From Actinomycetes bacterium (lineage in GTDB: Bacteria > Actinomycetota > Actinomycetes > Propionibacteriales > Nocardioidaceae), in contig JAEWOG010000051.1 in NCBI GenBank assembly GCA_023460975.1, positions 11,301-75,300 of the forward strand: a DNA stretch of 64,000 bases, given 5' to 3'. Position 1 is the stretch's first letter; every line of letters begins with the position of its first letter. Shown one piece after another: positions 34,084-43,461 of the stretch. Both the position numbers and the translations under genes were made by a program. Below the pieces are notes generated by a model that was not told the origin of the DNA, did not search any database, and saw nothing but the letters and a program-made list of their open reading frames with translations.

Positions 34084-34760
34084 TCCGGGTGGTGGTCGCC
34101 GACGACCAGGAGCCCATCCGCGAGGCCCTGCGTACGCTCCTGGACCTCGAGCCGGACATCACCGTCGTCGGTGAGGCCGCGGACGGGCTCGCCGCGGCCG
34201 CCGTGGCCCGCGAGTGCGAGGCCGACGTCGTCCTCCTCGACATCGAGATGCCCGGCAGCGACGGGATCGAGGGACTGCGGACCCTCGCCCGGGCACGCCC
34301 CCAGGCCCGTGCACTGATGCTCAGCCTCTCCGACCTCGACGCGTACGTCTACGAGACGCTGCGGGCGGGAGCCAGCGGGTACCTTCTCAAGAGCACCTCC
34401 TCGGATGTGCTCTGCGACGCCGTCCGAGCGGTGCACTCGGGCGAGATCCTGCTCGCCCCCACGGTGCTGCAACGCCTCGTCGTGACGTACGTGGACGCGC
34501 TCGCCGCGCCCTCCGCGGCTCACCGTCTCGCCGGACTCACCGCACGCGAGGTCGACGTGCTGGGCGCCATCGGGCGAGGCATGTCCAACTCGGAGATCTG
34601 CGCCGAGTTCCACCTCGCGTCGTCGACGGTGAAGACGCACGTGCGCAACCTCTTCGCCAAGCTGGGCATCCGCGACCGGGCCCAGGCCGTCGTGATGGCG
34701 TACGAGACGGGGCTGGTCCGCCCCGGCTGCCTGCAGGACGAATCTCATCCCCTGGGCTGA
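34080..34760 (+). CDS. Response regulator, NarL/FixJ type
   Basis: 226 residues. Receiver with IRVVVADDQEPIREAL, phosphoacceptor Asp in VVLLDIEMPGSDGI near residue 54, and Lys in GYLLKSTSSD. LuxR domain: LTAREVDVLGAIGRGMSN then FHLASSTVKTHVRNLFAKLG. Overlaps the minimal kinase gene by 4 nt. The next gene is a secreted RTX-repeat protein on the same strand, so regulation of it is possible. Confidence 0.92.
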   Translation: MIRVVVADDQEPIREALRTLLDLEPDITVVGEAADGLAAAAVARECEADVVLLDIEMPGSDGIEGLRTLARARPQARALMLSLSDLDAYVYETLRAGASGYLLKSTSSDVLCDAVRAVHSGEILLAPTVLQRLVVTYVDALAAPSAAHRLAGLTAREVDVLGAIGRGMSNSEICAEFHLASSTVKTHVRNLFAKLGIRDRAQAVVMAYETGLVRPGCLQDESHPLG

Positions 34761-34820
34761 TGCGCGTGGCCGCGAGGAGTGGTCCGCTGTTCGTCCGTTC
34801 CACTTCTCAGGAGGAAATTC

Positions 34821-36386
34821 ATGCGTCCAGCGGCACGACTCAGCACAGCGGTACTCGGGGCGGGCGGTCTCGCAGCGGCCGCACTGACCGTGGCCGTGGC
34901 CGCACCCGCGCAGGCCCACACCGCCACCTTCGTCGGTGGCGTCCTCACCCTCACCATGGACCAGCCGGACTACATCAACGTGGTCCCGAAGCCCGGCTAC
35001 CCAGGGACGTACGAGGTCTCCGCCGACAGCGGCCTCTCGATCCCGGGCTGCCCCGAGGACTTCGGCACACTCAGTTGCGCCGGACTGACGAAGGTCGTCG
35101 TGATCGGTTCGCCGGGCAGCGACACGGTGTTCGTCAACGGGCCGATCACGGCCGAGCTGAGCGGCGGGGGCGGGTCCGACCACTTCGACGTCACCGACGT
35201 CGTCGGCGCCACGCTGTCGGGCGGCGACGGCGACGACGTCATCTCCGCGTACCAAGCGGGCGGCGCCGTGACGATCGACGGCGGGGCCGGCGTCGACAGG
35301 CTCGACGGCTCGCCGTACGACGACACCATCCGCGCCGGTGACGGCGACGACCGGCTGGTCCGCGGCTCGGGCGGCAACGACACCATCGACGGCGGCGCCG
35401 GCAACGACGAGCTGATGGGCGAGGCGGGCAACGACACCCTCCTCGGTGGCGACGGCGACGACATCCTGCGCGGCGCGACGGGAGCAGACGCCCACCACGG
35501 CGGTCCGGGCAGCGACACCGTCGACTACGGCCAGGACTTCGACCGGTCGGGGACGACGCTGAGCGCGTCCCTCGACGGCGTGGCCAACGACGGCCGCCCC
35601 GGCGAGGGCGACAACGTCAATGCCGATGGCAGCGTGGAGAACATCAGCGCGGACGTCTCCACCGGATCCACGACGCTGATCGGCGACGCCGGACCCAACG
35701 TCCTGAAGGTGGGAACCACCGGCACGGCCACCGTGCACGGCGGGGCCGGGAACGACACGATCACCGCGGAGACCGCCCTGGACAGCAGCGCGACGATCGA
35801 CGGCGGCGCCGGGGACGACAAGATCTCCTCGGGCAAGGGCAACGACACCGTCACGGGTGGCGCCGGCAAGGACAGCATCGACAGCGGCTTCGGCAACGAC
35901 ACCGTCAACACCCGCGACGGTGAGGTAGACCAGGTCAGCTGCGGTATCGGCGGCGACACCCTCGTGGGCGACAAGATCGACGTCATCAACTCCGACCCCC
36001 TCAGCCTGTGCGAGTCCCAGGACCTGGCCGGCGGCCCCACCCCCGGCGGCCCAGGTGGCTCCGAGGGCACCTTCACCGCGAAGGTGCCGAAGAAGACCAA
36101 GGTCTCCACGAAGGGCACGGTGCGCTTCACCCTCAGCAACGGCTTCGCCAACGACGTCACCCTCAAGGTCACCCTGAAGGCGAAGAAGCCCAAGCTCACC
36201 CTCGGCTCGGCCAAGGTCAAGGTCCGCGCCAACGCCACGGGCAAGGTCACGGTCAAACTCAGCAAGAAGGCCCTCAAGGTCCTCACACGAGCCAAGAAGC
36301 TCAAGGTGACCGTCGTCCTCACCGCCACCCAGGGCGCCACAGGATCGATCAAGTCCAGGACCGTGATCATCGCGCCGCGTCGCTGA
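34821..36386 (+). CDS. Secreted RTX-type calcium-binding repeat protein
   Basis: 521 residues from the ATG behind AGGAGG. Residues 1-32: Sec signal ending APAQAHT. Residues about 110-390 carry many nonapeptide GGxGxDxxx-type repeats (SGGDGDDVISAY, DGGAGNDELMGEAGNDTLL, GGAGKDSIDSGFGNDTV) that bind calcium and fold as a beta roll. After a Gly/Pro linker, residues about 420-521 form a Lys-rich beta domain (KKTKVSTKGTVRFTLSN). No catalytic domain and no type I secretion genes are nearby, so export is probably by Sec. Likely a wall or matrix protein. Confidence 0.85.
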   Translation: MRPAARLSTAVLGAGGLAAAALTVAVAAPAQAHTATFVGGVLTLTMDQPDYINVVPKPGYPGTYEVSADSGLSIPGCPEDFGTLSCAGLTKVVVIGSPGSDTVFVNGPITAELSGGGGSDHFDVTDVVGATLSGGDGDDVISAYQAGGAVTIDGGAGVDRLDGSPYDDTIRAGDGDDRLVRGSGGNDTIDGGAGNDELMGEAGNDTLLGGDGDDILRGATGADAHHGGPGSDTVDYGQDFDRSGTTLSASLDGVANDGRPGEGDNVNADGSVENISADVSTGSTTLIGDAGPNVLKVGTTGTATVHGGAGNDTITAETALDSSATIDGGAGDDKISSGKGNDTVTGGAGKDSIDSGFGNDTVNTRDGEVDQVSCGIGGDTLVGDKIDVINSDPLSLCESQDLAGGPTPGGPGGSEGTFTAKVPKKTKVSTKGTVRFTLSNGFANDVTLKVTLKAKKPKLTLGSAKVKVRANATGKVTVKLSKKALKVLTRAKKLKVTVVLTATQGATGSIKSRTVIIAPRR

Positions 36387-36400
36387 GGTCACCTGCCACC

Positions 36401-36430
36401 CCGCCGTCCCAGCGCCTGCTGGGGCGGCGG
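36401..36430 (+). terminator. Hairpin after the RTX-repeat gene
   Basis: 13-bp stem with one G-U pair and a 4-nt loop (arms 36401-36413 and 36418-36430), 15 nt after the stop. Confidence 0.6.
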
Positions 36431-36473
36431 TTGGCACCCGGGGGACGTACGCGTCGTGTGGGAGGGTGACACC

Positions 36474-36803
36474 GTGCGCCGACCTCCCCTGGACCCCGAC
36501 GAGATCCCCGACGACACCACTGCCGGCGAACTGGCGGGCTGGGTCGCGGAGGACATCGCGCGCACGGTGGCTCGGTGGGTCGCGACGCTGGTCGCCGTGG
36601 TGACTCTCGCGACCGGCCTCCTCTCGGAGTCCGCGGACCCGGTCATCAAGGGGATCTGCGTGGCCGTCGGCGCGACCGGCGTGCTCGCGATCCTGGGCGG
36701 CCAGCTCTTCCGGTGGTCCCGCGAGCCGCAATGGTGGGCGATCGCCATCACCACCGTTGCGGGCGTCCTCCTCCTCGCTGCCGTGTGGGCCGGTTCACGC
36801 TGA
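36474..36803 (+). CDS. Small membrane protein, hypothetical
   Basis: 109 residues from a GTG with GGAGG 8 nt upstream; a GTG six codons earlier is less supported. The acidic N-terminus (PPLDPDEIPDDTTAGELAG) precedes three probable membrane helices: VARWVATLVAVVTLATGLL, GICVAVGATGVLAILGGQL and WWAIAITTVAGVLLLAAVW. No known family recognised. Codon use looks normal. Confidence 0.6.
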   Translation: MRRPPLDPDEIPDDTTAGELAGWVAEDIARTVARWVATLVAVVTLATGLLSESADPVIKGICVAVGATGVLAILGGQLFRWSREPQWWAIAITTVAGVLLLAAVWAGSR

Positions 36804-36861
36804 GTGTTTTCCGCCGGTCGCGGCGGGGTAGATCCCCTGAACATCGACACCAGGGGGACAC

Positions 36862-37863
36862 ATGGGACGAGCGCCCGACACCACGCAGGACTTCGGCGAC
36901 CTGAGGGTCGACGTACCGGAGCTTCGCGGATACTCCGACGCACTCGACGACTGCTCACGCAACCTCGGGTCCATCGAGGCGAGGGCGTCGGCCTCGTGCA
37001 ACGACGCTGACTTCGGCAAGATCGTCGAGGACCTCACCGGGGACTACGCGACCTTGCTCCCCCAGCTCAAGGACCTCCTCGCCGAGAACGAGTCCTTGAT
37101 GCGTGACTACGCCCTCGCCGTGGACAAGACCGCAGCCGAGTACGTCGCCACCGACGACGGCGTCTCCTCACGGTTCAAGGGGGACGGCATCAGCGCCGGA
37201 CAGGGCACCGCCAACTACGCGGTCAGCTCGCTCGTGTGCCTCAGCCCCACACCCAGCGAGGGTGAGTTGCCCGAGGTCTCGTTCGGCTTCCTCTTCGACA
37301 ACCTGTGCTGGGCGATCGAGAAGATCAGCGGCTTCGACGTACGTGCCCGGGTGACGGACTGGATCGCCGGCGACGTGGTCGGGCTCTCGACGCAAGCCAA
37401 CGCGTGGCAGATCGTCGGCGGGTCGCTCGAGATCGTCGACGGCGACGTCACGGAAGCGACCGCGCGCGTGAACAAGACGTGGGACGGCAACGCCTCCGGC
37501 ACGCACGCGATCTCGATGTACCTGTGGAGTTCTGCGCTCAAGGAGCAGGCGTCGGGCTTCAGGGAGCTCGGCACGGCCCTCGACGAGCTGGCCAAGGAGG
37601 CCGTCCACGTGGCACAACTCGTGGTCGACTGCATCCGGCTGGCGGTGGACCTGATCGCGAGCGCGTGGTCGCTGCAGTACATCCCGGTCTACGGTCAGGC
37701 GAAGTTCATCCAGAAGGCGTGGCACGCGTACAAGCGCGTCACCAAGGCGCTCGCGTACCTCAAGATGATCCTGTCTGCGGTCCGGGCGACGAAGAGCCTC
37801 CTCGTCGTCATGATCGACTCGTTCACGCCCACCATGCTGCCCGGAAAGCCGCTCAATGTCTGA
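36862..37863 (+). CDS. WXG/LXG-like helical protein, possible type VII secretion substrate
   Basis: 333 residues. Residues about 15-95 form a helical domain (VPELRGYSDALDDCSRNLGS and DYATLLPQLKDLLAENES) resembling EspC/WXG100-type N-termini. Residues about 190-260 include TWDGNASGTHAISMYLW, a second WXG-like turn, followed by long amphipathic helices, and the C-terminal part is hydrophobic (VAQLVVDCIRLAVDLIASA). No signal peptide. AGGGGGA lies before the ATG. The stop lies in an 8-nt overlap with a small helical gene. Assignment is by fold features only; no ESX machinery genes are in the window. Confidence 0.5.
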   Translation: MGRAPDTTQDFGDLRVDVPELRGYSDALDDCSRNLGSIEARASASCNDADFGKIVEDLTGDYATLLPQLKDLLAENESLMRDYALAVDKTAAEYVATDDGVSSRFKGDGISAGQGTANYAVSSLVCLSPTPSEGELPEVSFGFLFDNLCWAIEKISGFDVRARVTDWIAGDVVGLSTQANAWQIVGGSLEIVDGDVTEATARVNKTWDGNASGTHAISMYLWSSALKEQASGFRELGTALDELAKEAVHVAQLVVDCIRLAVDLIASAWSLQYIPVYGQAKFIQKAWHAYKRVTKALAYLKMILSAVRATKSLLVVMIDSFTPTMLPGKPLNV

Positions 37864-38212
37864 TCGGGTCGCCGCCGCTGCGGCCGAGCTCCGCTCCGCC
37901 TTCGCCGAGCTGCGCCAGGAGGTGGCCCTGGCTCGCGCCGAGGTCGATGCGGCCGCGCGCGAGCCACTGCTGACCAAGGAGGAGCGCGAGCAGGTCCAGG
38001 AGGTCGCCCGTGAGGGCGTCATGGGTCGCGAGATGCAGGAGTTCGCCCGCGAGGTCGACCGCGGAGAGGCCGACTGGGAGCAGTTCCTGCGCGGGCGCGA
38101 CGGGCGCCGCGAGCTCCTGGAGTCCTTCACCCGGCGCGCAGCCGAGGAGGCCGGCGACGAGCTGCTGCGACAGGCGGCCGAGGCCAGACCCGAGGACATC
38201 GACGGGGACTGA
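37856..38212 (+). CDS. Small charged helical protein, partner of the WXG/LXG-like gene
   Basis: 118 residues, almost entirely predicted helix, rich in Ala, Glu and Arg. Its first codons overlap the previous stop by 8 nt, so translation is coupled. No cysteine, no membrane segment and no signal. It could be a chaperone or accessory factor of the previous protein. No family recognised. Confidence 0.6.
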   Translation: MSDRVAAAAAELRSAFAELRQEVALARAEVDAAAREPLLTKEEREQVQEVAREGVMGREMQEFAREVDRGEADWEQFLRGRDGRRELLESFTRRAAEEAGDELLRQAAEARPEDIDGD

Positions 38213-38272
38213 TTCTCGGCGACGTGCGGCCCCGCTCAGGAATGTCAGTGGCGTGTGGCAGGTTAGGTCGAC

Positions 38273-38686
38273 ATGGCACACGTTGACCTCATGGCGGGTC
38301 CCCCGCCCACGCACCTGCCCGTCGACCCTGCCCAGGGTGAGCTCGATTCGGGCACAGCGCCGGCGGCCGTCGTACGGTCCCACCCGGCCTCGCCGGCGGC
38401 CTGGGCCGCGCTGGCTCAGCACGCCGTCGACCACGGCGCCGACGACGTGACGGTCTACGCCTACGCCCGCGTCGGCTACCACCGCTCCCTCGACATGCTG
38501 CGCCGCAACGGTTGGAAGGGCCATGGCCCCGTGCCGTGGGGGCACGAGCCCAACCGAGGCTTCCTGCGCGCCCTCGCACTCCTCACCCTGGCCGCACGGG
38601 CCATCGGCGAGAGCGACGAGGCGCAGCGATGCGCCGACTTCCTGCGCGACTCGAGCCCTGCCGCCGCTGACGAGCTGCTGGGGTGA
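38273..38686 (+). CDS. DUF3151 family protein
   Basis: 137 residues. Contains the conserved block VYAYARVGYHRSLDMLRRNGWKG and WGHEPNRGFLRAL, then a helical C-terminus. It is a conserved actinobacterial cytosolic protein of unknown function. The stop overlaps the MFS gene's GTG start (GTGA). Confidence 0.85.
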   Translation: MAHVDLMAGPPPTHLPVDPAQGELDSGTAPAAVVRSHPASPAAWAALAQHAVDHGADDVTVYAYARVGYHRSLDMLRRNGWKGHGPVPWGHEPNRGFLRALALLTLAARAIGESDEAQRCADFLRDSSPAAADELLG

Positions 38687-40191
38687 GCGCCACGTCCCAA
38701 CCTGCGACCCGCGCGCCCGCGGACGAGACGCTCGACAACCCGTGGCCCGTCCTGTGGGCGCTGTGCCTCGGCTTCTTCATGATCCTCGTCGACATGACGA
38801 TCGTGACCGTGGCGACGCCGGCGATCATCGACGAGCTCGACGCTGGCGTCAACGAGGCGATCTGGGTCACCAGCGCGTACCTGCTCGCGTACGCGGTGCC
38901 GGTCCTCATCACCGGCCGCTTCGGCGACCGGTTCGGCCCCAAGAAGCTCTACCTGGCCGGACTGGCCGTCTTCACCCTCGCCTCGCTCTGGTGCGGGCTG
39001 GCCGACTCGGTCACGATGCTGATCGCGGCCCGGGCGGTGCAGGGGCTCGGCGCCGCACTGATGACGCCGCAGACCATGGCGGTCATCACGCGCATCTTCC
39101 CGGCCGCCCGGCGCGGCTCCGCGATGGCCATGTGGGGCGCGACCGCCGGCGTCGCCACCCTCGTCGGTCCCATCCTGGGTGGCTTCCTGGTCGACGCGCT
39201 GGGCTGGGAGTGGATCTTCTTCATCAACGTGCCCGTGGGCCTCTTCGCCATGGTGCTGGCCGTTCGCCTGATGCCACGCCTGGAGACCCGCCAGCACTCC
39301 TTCGACTGGCTCGGCGTCGTCCTCTCCGGTCTGGGCATGCTGCTGCTGGTCTTCGCGATCCAGGAGGGCCACCAGTACGACTGGGGCACCATCCGTGGCC
39401 CCGTCACCGTGTGGCGCCTGATCGTGGTCGGCCTGGCCCTGCTGGCAGCGTTCGTCTGGTGGCAGGCCCGCAACCGCCGCGAGCCGCTGATGCCGCTGAC
39501 GCTGTTTCGCGACCGCAACTTCTCGGTCTCCAACATCGGCGTGAGCGTGCTCGGGTTCACGTTCACCGCGATGGGCTTCCCGATCATGCTGTACGCCCAG
39601 GTCGTGCTCGGCTACACGCCCACCCAGGCTGGTCTGCTGCTGGCGCCGATGGCCATCCCGAGCCTGCTGCTCGCCCCTCTGATCGGCCGGCTGACCGACC
39701 GGATTCACCCGCGGACCCTCACGGTCATCGGGTTCGCCACCGCAGCCGTGTCGTTGGCGGCCATCGCACTGCTCCTCGATCCCGACACGCCGCTGTGGCA
39801 GCTGCTCGTGGCACTCGGCGGCCTCGGCGTGGGGTCGACGTTCCTGTGGGGACCGCTGGCCACGAGCGCCAACCGCAACCTGCCCATGGACCGAGCCGGC
39901 GCGGGCTCCGGGGTGTACAACGCCACCCGCCAGGTGGGGTCCGTGCTGGGGTCTGCCGTCATCGCCCTCCTCATCGACGCCCGGCTCACCGCCCAGGGGC
40001 TGCCCACGGCAGGCGGCGGAGCGGGCCTCCACGGCTCCGCCCCCCTGCCAGCGCCGGTCGCCGAGGCGTTCTCCACGGCGATGTCGCAGGCACTCCTCGT
40101 CGTCCCGATCGCGCTGGGCATCGGGTTCGTCGCGATGCTCTTCTTCGAGCGGCCGCGGCACTTCGACTCCCCCGCCCCGGCGGCTGGCTAG
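38683..40191 (+). CDS. MFS drug exporter, DHA2 (14-helix) family
   Basis: 502 residues from the GTG. About 14 membrane helices. Helix 1 has VDMTIVTVATPAIIDEL (the DHA2 motif D-x-T-x-V-N-V-A-L-P-like). The loop between helices 2 and 3 has GRFGDRFGPKKLYLAGL. Helix 5 (motif C) reads VATLVGPILGG. Such proteins export drugs or metabolites by proton antiport; the substrate is unknown. Translationally coupled with DUF3151. A decayed sortase gene lies antisense just after its stop. Confidence 0.9.
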   Translation: MSATSQPATRAPADETLDNPWPVLWALCLGFFMILVDMTIVTVATPAIIDELDAGVNEAIWVTSAYLLAYAVPVLITGRFGDRFGPKKLYLAGLAVFTLASLWCGLADSVTMLIAARAVQGLGAALMTPQTMAVITRIFPAARRGSAMAMWGATAGVATLVGPILGGFLVDALGWEWIFFINVPVGLFAMVLAVRLMPRLETRQHSFDWLGVVLSGLGMLLLVFAIQEGHQYDWGTIRGPVTVWRLIVVGLALLAAFVWWQARNRREPLMPLTLFRDRNFSVSNIGVSVLGFTFTAMGFPIMLYAQVVLGYTPTQAGLLLAPMAIPSLLLAPLIGRLTDRIHPRTLTVIGFATAAVSLAAIALLLDPDTPLWQLLVALGGLGVGSTFLWGPLATSANRNLPMDRAGAGSGVYNATRQVGSVLGSAVIALLIDARLTAQGLPTAGGGAGLHGSAPLPAPVAEAFSTAMSQALLVVPIALGIGFVAMLFFERPRHFDSPAPAAG

Positions 40192-40199
40192 GACACTCA

Positions 40200-40577
40200 G
40201 CGGTCGAGGGGCCGTGATCAACGTGACGAGTGCCTGGGTCGGCCGGGCGCCGGGTGCGGCCGGGTCCGGCACGGGTGCCAGCGGCCAAGCCGTGGTGAAG
40301 TCGACGCGTACGTCGTCCCCGTCGCCGAGGAGCTCGTACGTGAACAGTGCCTCGCGGGTCTCGACGACGACCGTGTCGCCGGAGCGCAGCTCGAGGAAGT
40401 CGCGGAACGGTTCCGAGCCTTGCCCGGCCTCAGCGACGGCCTCGGCGCCGGCGGGGGTGAGGTGCTCGCGGGCGTTCGCTCCTCCCACGACTCGATGAGC
40501 TCGCGCGTCAGGGCGTCCTGCTCGCGCTCGGCCACGACGTTGGTGCCGTACAACTGCCACCCGTGCCGCGTGTCCAC
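40200..40577 (-). pseudogene. Decayed sortase gene
   Basis: On the minus strand, HGWQLYGTNVVAEREQDALT can be read in one frame and GSEPFRDFLELRSGDTVVVETREAL in another, then LVTLIT. These align with the intact sortase at 30.9-31.6 kb (GWELYGTNVVAGREQERM, GEPFRDFLSLRQGDQVVVE, LITLITC). The middle part with the catalytic His is gone, a frameshift separates the halves, and the sequence stops just before the catalytic Cys, where the MFS gene region begins. Clearly non-functional. Confidence 0.85.
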
Positions 40578-40591
40578 CGTCCATCAACGCA

Positions 40592-40624
40592 GAAGGCCCG
40601 GCTTCCCCAGGAAGCCGGGCCTTC
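40592..40624. terminator. Strong hairpin after fba
   Basis: 15-bp perfect stem (GAAGGCCCGGCTTCC and its complement; arms 40592-40606 and 40610-40624) with a 3-nt loop, beginning 12 nt after the fba stop. Terminates fba. Confidence 0.75.
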
Positions 40625-40636
40625 GTACGAGGTGGA

Positions 40637-41671
<1,035 letters not shown>

Positions 41672-41704
41672 GGATTCTCCTCAGGCATGGCGGGCTGCAC
41701 GGCC

Positions 41705-41710
41705 AGCCTA
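41705..41710 (-). promoter_or_regulatory. Putative -10 of fba
   Basis: TAGGCT on the minus strand, giving a leader of about 27 nt that includes the GAGGAG ribosome site. Confidence 0.45.
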
Positions 41711-41847
41711 GTGCCCTCCGCGGCCACCGCCAGAACCGGTTCGGGGGAGCGACAACCGATCGGCATCGTGCTCCGTCCTCGGTGCAGCCACACAGGGACG
41801 GGGAGGTCGCCCGGGCTCTGTTCACCCTCATGTAAAGCGGGGTTATC

Positions 41848-41883
41848 CGTACTGCCACCCCGCCATGACGGGGTGGCAGTACG
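41848..41883. repeat. 15-bp inverted repeat
   Basis: CGTACTGCCACCCCG, 6-nt loop CCATGA, then its complement. Not directly behind a gene end, so perhaps a repeat element or small-RNA terminator rather than a gene terminator. Confidence 0.6.
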
Positions 41884-42014
41884 CGCCAGGGCGCGGCAGA
41901 TGGGCGCGAGCTCGTACGGCTCGAACGGTCTGGACCGGGTGGGGCCGCTCGGGGCTTGGCTCGGACTTCGAGGGGTTTCCTTGAACTTCGAGGGGTATGC
42001 ACGCCCCCAGAAGT

Positions 42015-42046
42015 TCAGGTTCCCCCGCAGATGCGGGGGAACCTGA
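42015..42046 (-). terminator. Hairpin after the beta-propeller gene
   Basis: 15-bp inverted repeat, TCAGGTTCCCCCGCA and its complement with 2 central bases, 20 nt after the stop at 42067. Probable terminator. Confidence 0.6.
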
Positions 42047-42066
42047 GGCCAGGGGTGGGCATGAGG

Positions 42067-43380
42067 TCAGCGGACGCGGACCTGCTTCGTACGGGCGGAA
42101 GCGGAAGGTGTCCCAGCGCGGGTCACGACGACCTTGACGCTGATCCGACGACCCCGGTCGGTTCTCCTGAGCTTGTACGACCGGGACGTGGCCCCCTTGA
42201 TCTTCTTCCCGTTGCGCAGCCACGTGTAGCGAATCTTGGTGGGCGTCGGGGTCCAGCGGCCCGGGTTGACGGTCAGTCGCTTGCCGACCTTCGCCTTGCC
42301 CTTGAGGGTGGGGCGAGATCCCATCGTGAACGTCGTCGCGTTGCCGTCGTCCCCACCACCACCGGCGCCTGGGCCAGGAGGCGGCGTGGTTCCGCTCAAC
42401 GGCGGCGGGTTGAGCGCGGCAGGCGACCAGAACGGGCTCGATCCAGCTCCCAGCAGCAAGGTCGTGGTCGCCTCGCAGACGGCCGCAGGGGTCACGACCC
42501 AGATCCCTTCCTTGGCGCCGATTGCGAATGCCGCACCGTCGGGTGACCAGGTCGGGTCGTGCAGCTTTTCGTCAGCCGCCGCGTCGCCGGGGCTGCCGCC
42601 GCACAGTGGCGTGGGATTCGGAAGGGAGTCGGCTGCAGCGGCACGGGGGTCACCCGCCACGGAGTACCAGACCATCTGGGTCGAGTCTCCGTACCCGCGG
42701 ATCGCCACGAGCTTGGTCCCGTCCCGCGAGAGCGAGGCGTCGCCGAGGTCGGTGCCCGACTCGTACACGTCATCGTCGTTGAACCACAACGCCGGCTCAC
42801 TCGCACCGAGGTCATGCAGTGTCACGTGGGATCCGTAGCCCCCATGAGTCATCAACCGGGAGTTCGAGACCCACGACGGGTGATGCTGGTACGACGTCGT
42901 GGTGGGCCCGGAGAAGCTCGCAGCCGGGGTCACCGCGATGGCTGAACGGACCATGCACGAGGCGCCGATCGGGCAGGTGTACCCGCTGAAGCCGTAGGCA
43001 ATGTGGGCGCCGTCGGGCGAGATCGCGACGTAGTTGACCGGGCCGTCCACCGGATGACTCACCGAGTTGGTCAACGGCGGCGGGTCAAAACGGTTGAGCA
43101 CCTCCCCGTTCTGGCGCATGCGCACGACTTCGGGGCCCAGCGCGGCCGCGATGGTCCCGTCGTCCGACATGCTCGGCGAGCGATAGGCCAGGGAGGCAGT
43201 GCCGTCCCTGGTGACCTGATGGAGCCCCGACCCGTCCCCGCGGACGAGCCACAGGTTGTGGTCGCGCTCGAAGACGATCGTCCCACCGGCCGCGGCCGCA
43301 GCCGGTGCCTGCGCGGCAACGACGCTCGCGCTGGCGGCGATGAGTGCGACGGCCATGGCCGTCCCGAGTGTGCGAAGCAT
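42067..43380 (-). CDS. Secreted TolB-like beta-propeller protein with an Ig-like end domain
   Basis: 437 residues from the ATG with GGGGGA upstream. Signal peptide in the first 32 residues (LGTAMAVALIAASASVVAA). Residues about 35-330 have propeller-blade repeats (GGTIVFERDHNLWLVRGDG, SPDGAHIAYGFSG, SRDGTKLVAIRG, SPDGAAFAIGAKEG). After a Pro/Gly linker, the C-terminal 85 residues are an Ig-like domain (PTLKGKAKVGKRLTVNPGRW and YTWLRNGKKIKGATSRSYK) common in actinobacterial wall proteins. It probably binds peptides or other ligands outside the cell. Ligand unknown. Confidence 0.75.
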   Translation of the reverse strand: MLRTLGTAMAVALIAASASVVAAQAPAAAAAGGTIVFERDHNLWLVRGDGSGLHQVTRDGTASLAYRSPSMSDDGTIAAALGPEVVRMRQNGEVLNRFDPPPLTNSVSHPVDGPVNYVAISPDGAHIAYGFSGYTCPIGASCMVRSAIAVTPAASFSGPTTTSYQHHPSWVSNSRLMTHGGYGSHVTLHDLGASEPALWFNDDDVYESGTDLGDASLSRDGTKLVAIRGYGDSTQMVWYSVAGDPRAAAADSLPNPTPLCGGSPGDAAADEKLHDPTWSPDGAAFAIGAKEGIWVVTPAAVCEATTTLLLGAGSSPFWSPAALNPPPLSGTTPPPGPGAGGGGDDGNATTFTMGSRPTLKGKAKVGKRLTVNPGRWTPTPTKIRYTWLRNGKKIKGATSRSYKLRRTDRGRRISVKVVVTRAGTPSASARTKQVRVR

Positions 43381-43461
43381 GGAGTCCCCCGTTTCCCTGA
43401 GTGGGTCACCCACCTTGCCCCGACACCCGCCCTCCCACATCCACTCCCGGGCGGAGTTCCC

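Larger units (their letters stand above)
41711..42066. other. Structured intergenic region upstream of fba
   Basis: About 355 nt without a supported gene. It holds two long hairpins (listed separately), two direct copies of CTTCGAGGGGT at 41966 and 41986, and an 8-bp inverted repeat, TGAACTTC (41982-41989) with GAAGTTCA (42010-42017). The latter shares bases with the right-hand hairpin, so the two structures exclude each other. Confidence 0.6.

Noticed and set aside
38476..40587. 703-codon open frame opposite the MFS exporter
   Set aside because: Composition is the Gly/Arg/Asp-rich antisense pattern of a high-GC gene. Only its first part, before the MFS gene, has real homology, to sortase, and that is listed as a pseudogene.
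42015..42046. Second CRISPR-repeat-like hairpin with CCCCGCAGATGCGGGG
   Set aside because: Single copy at a gene end; kept as a terminator.
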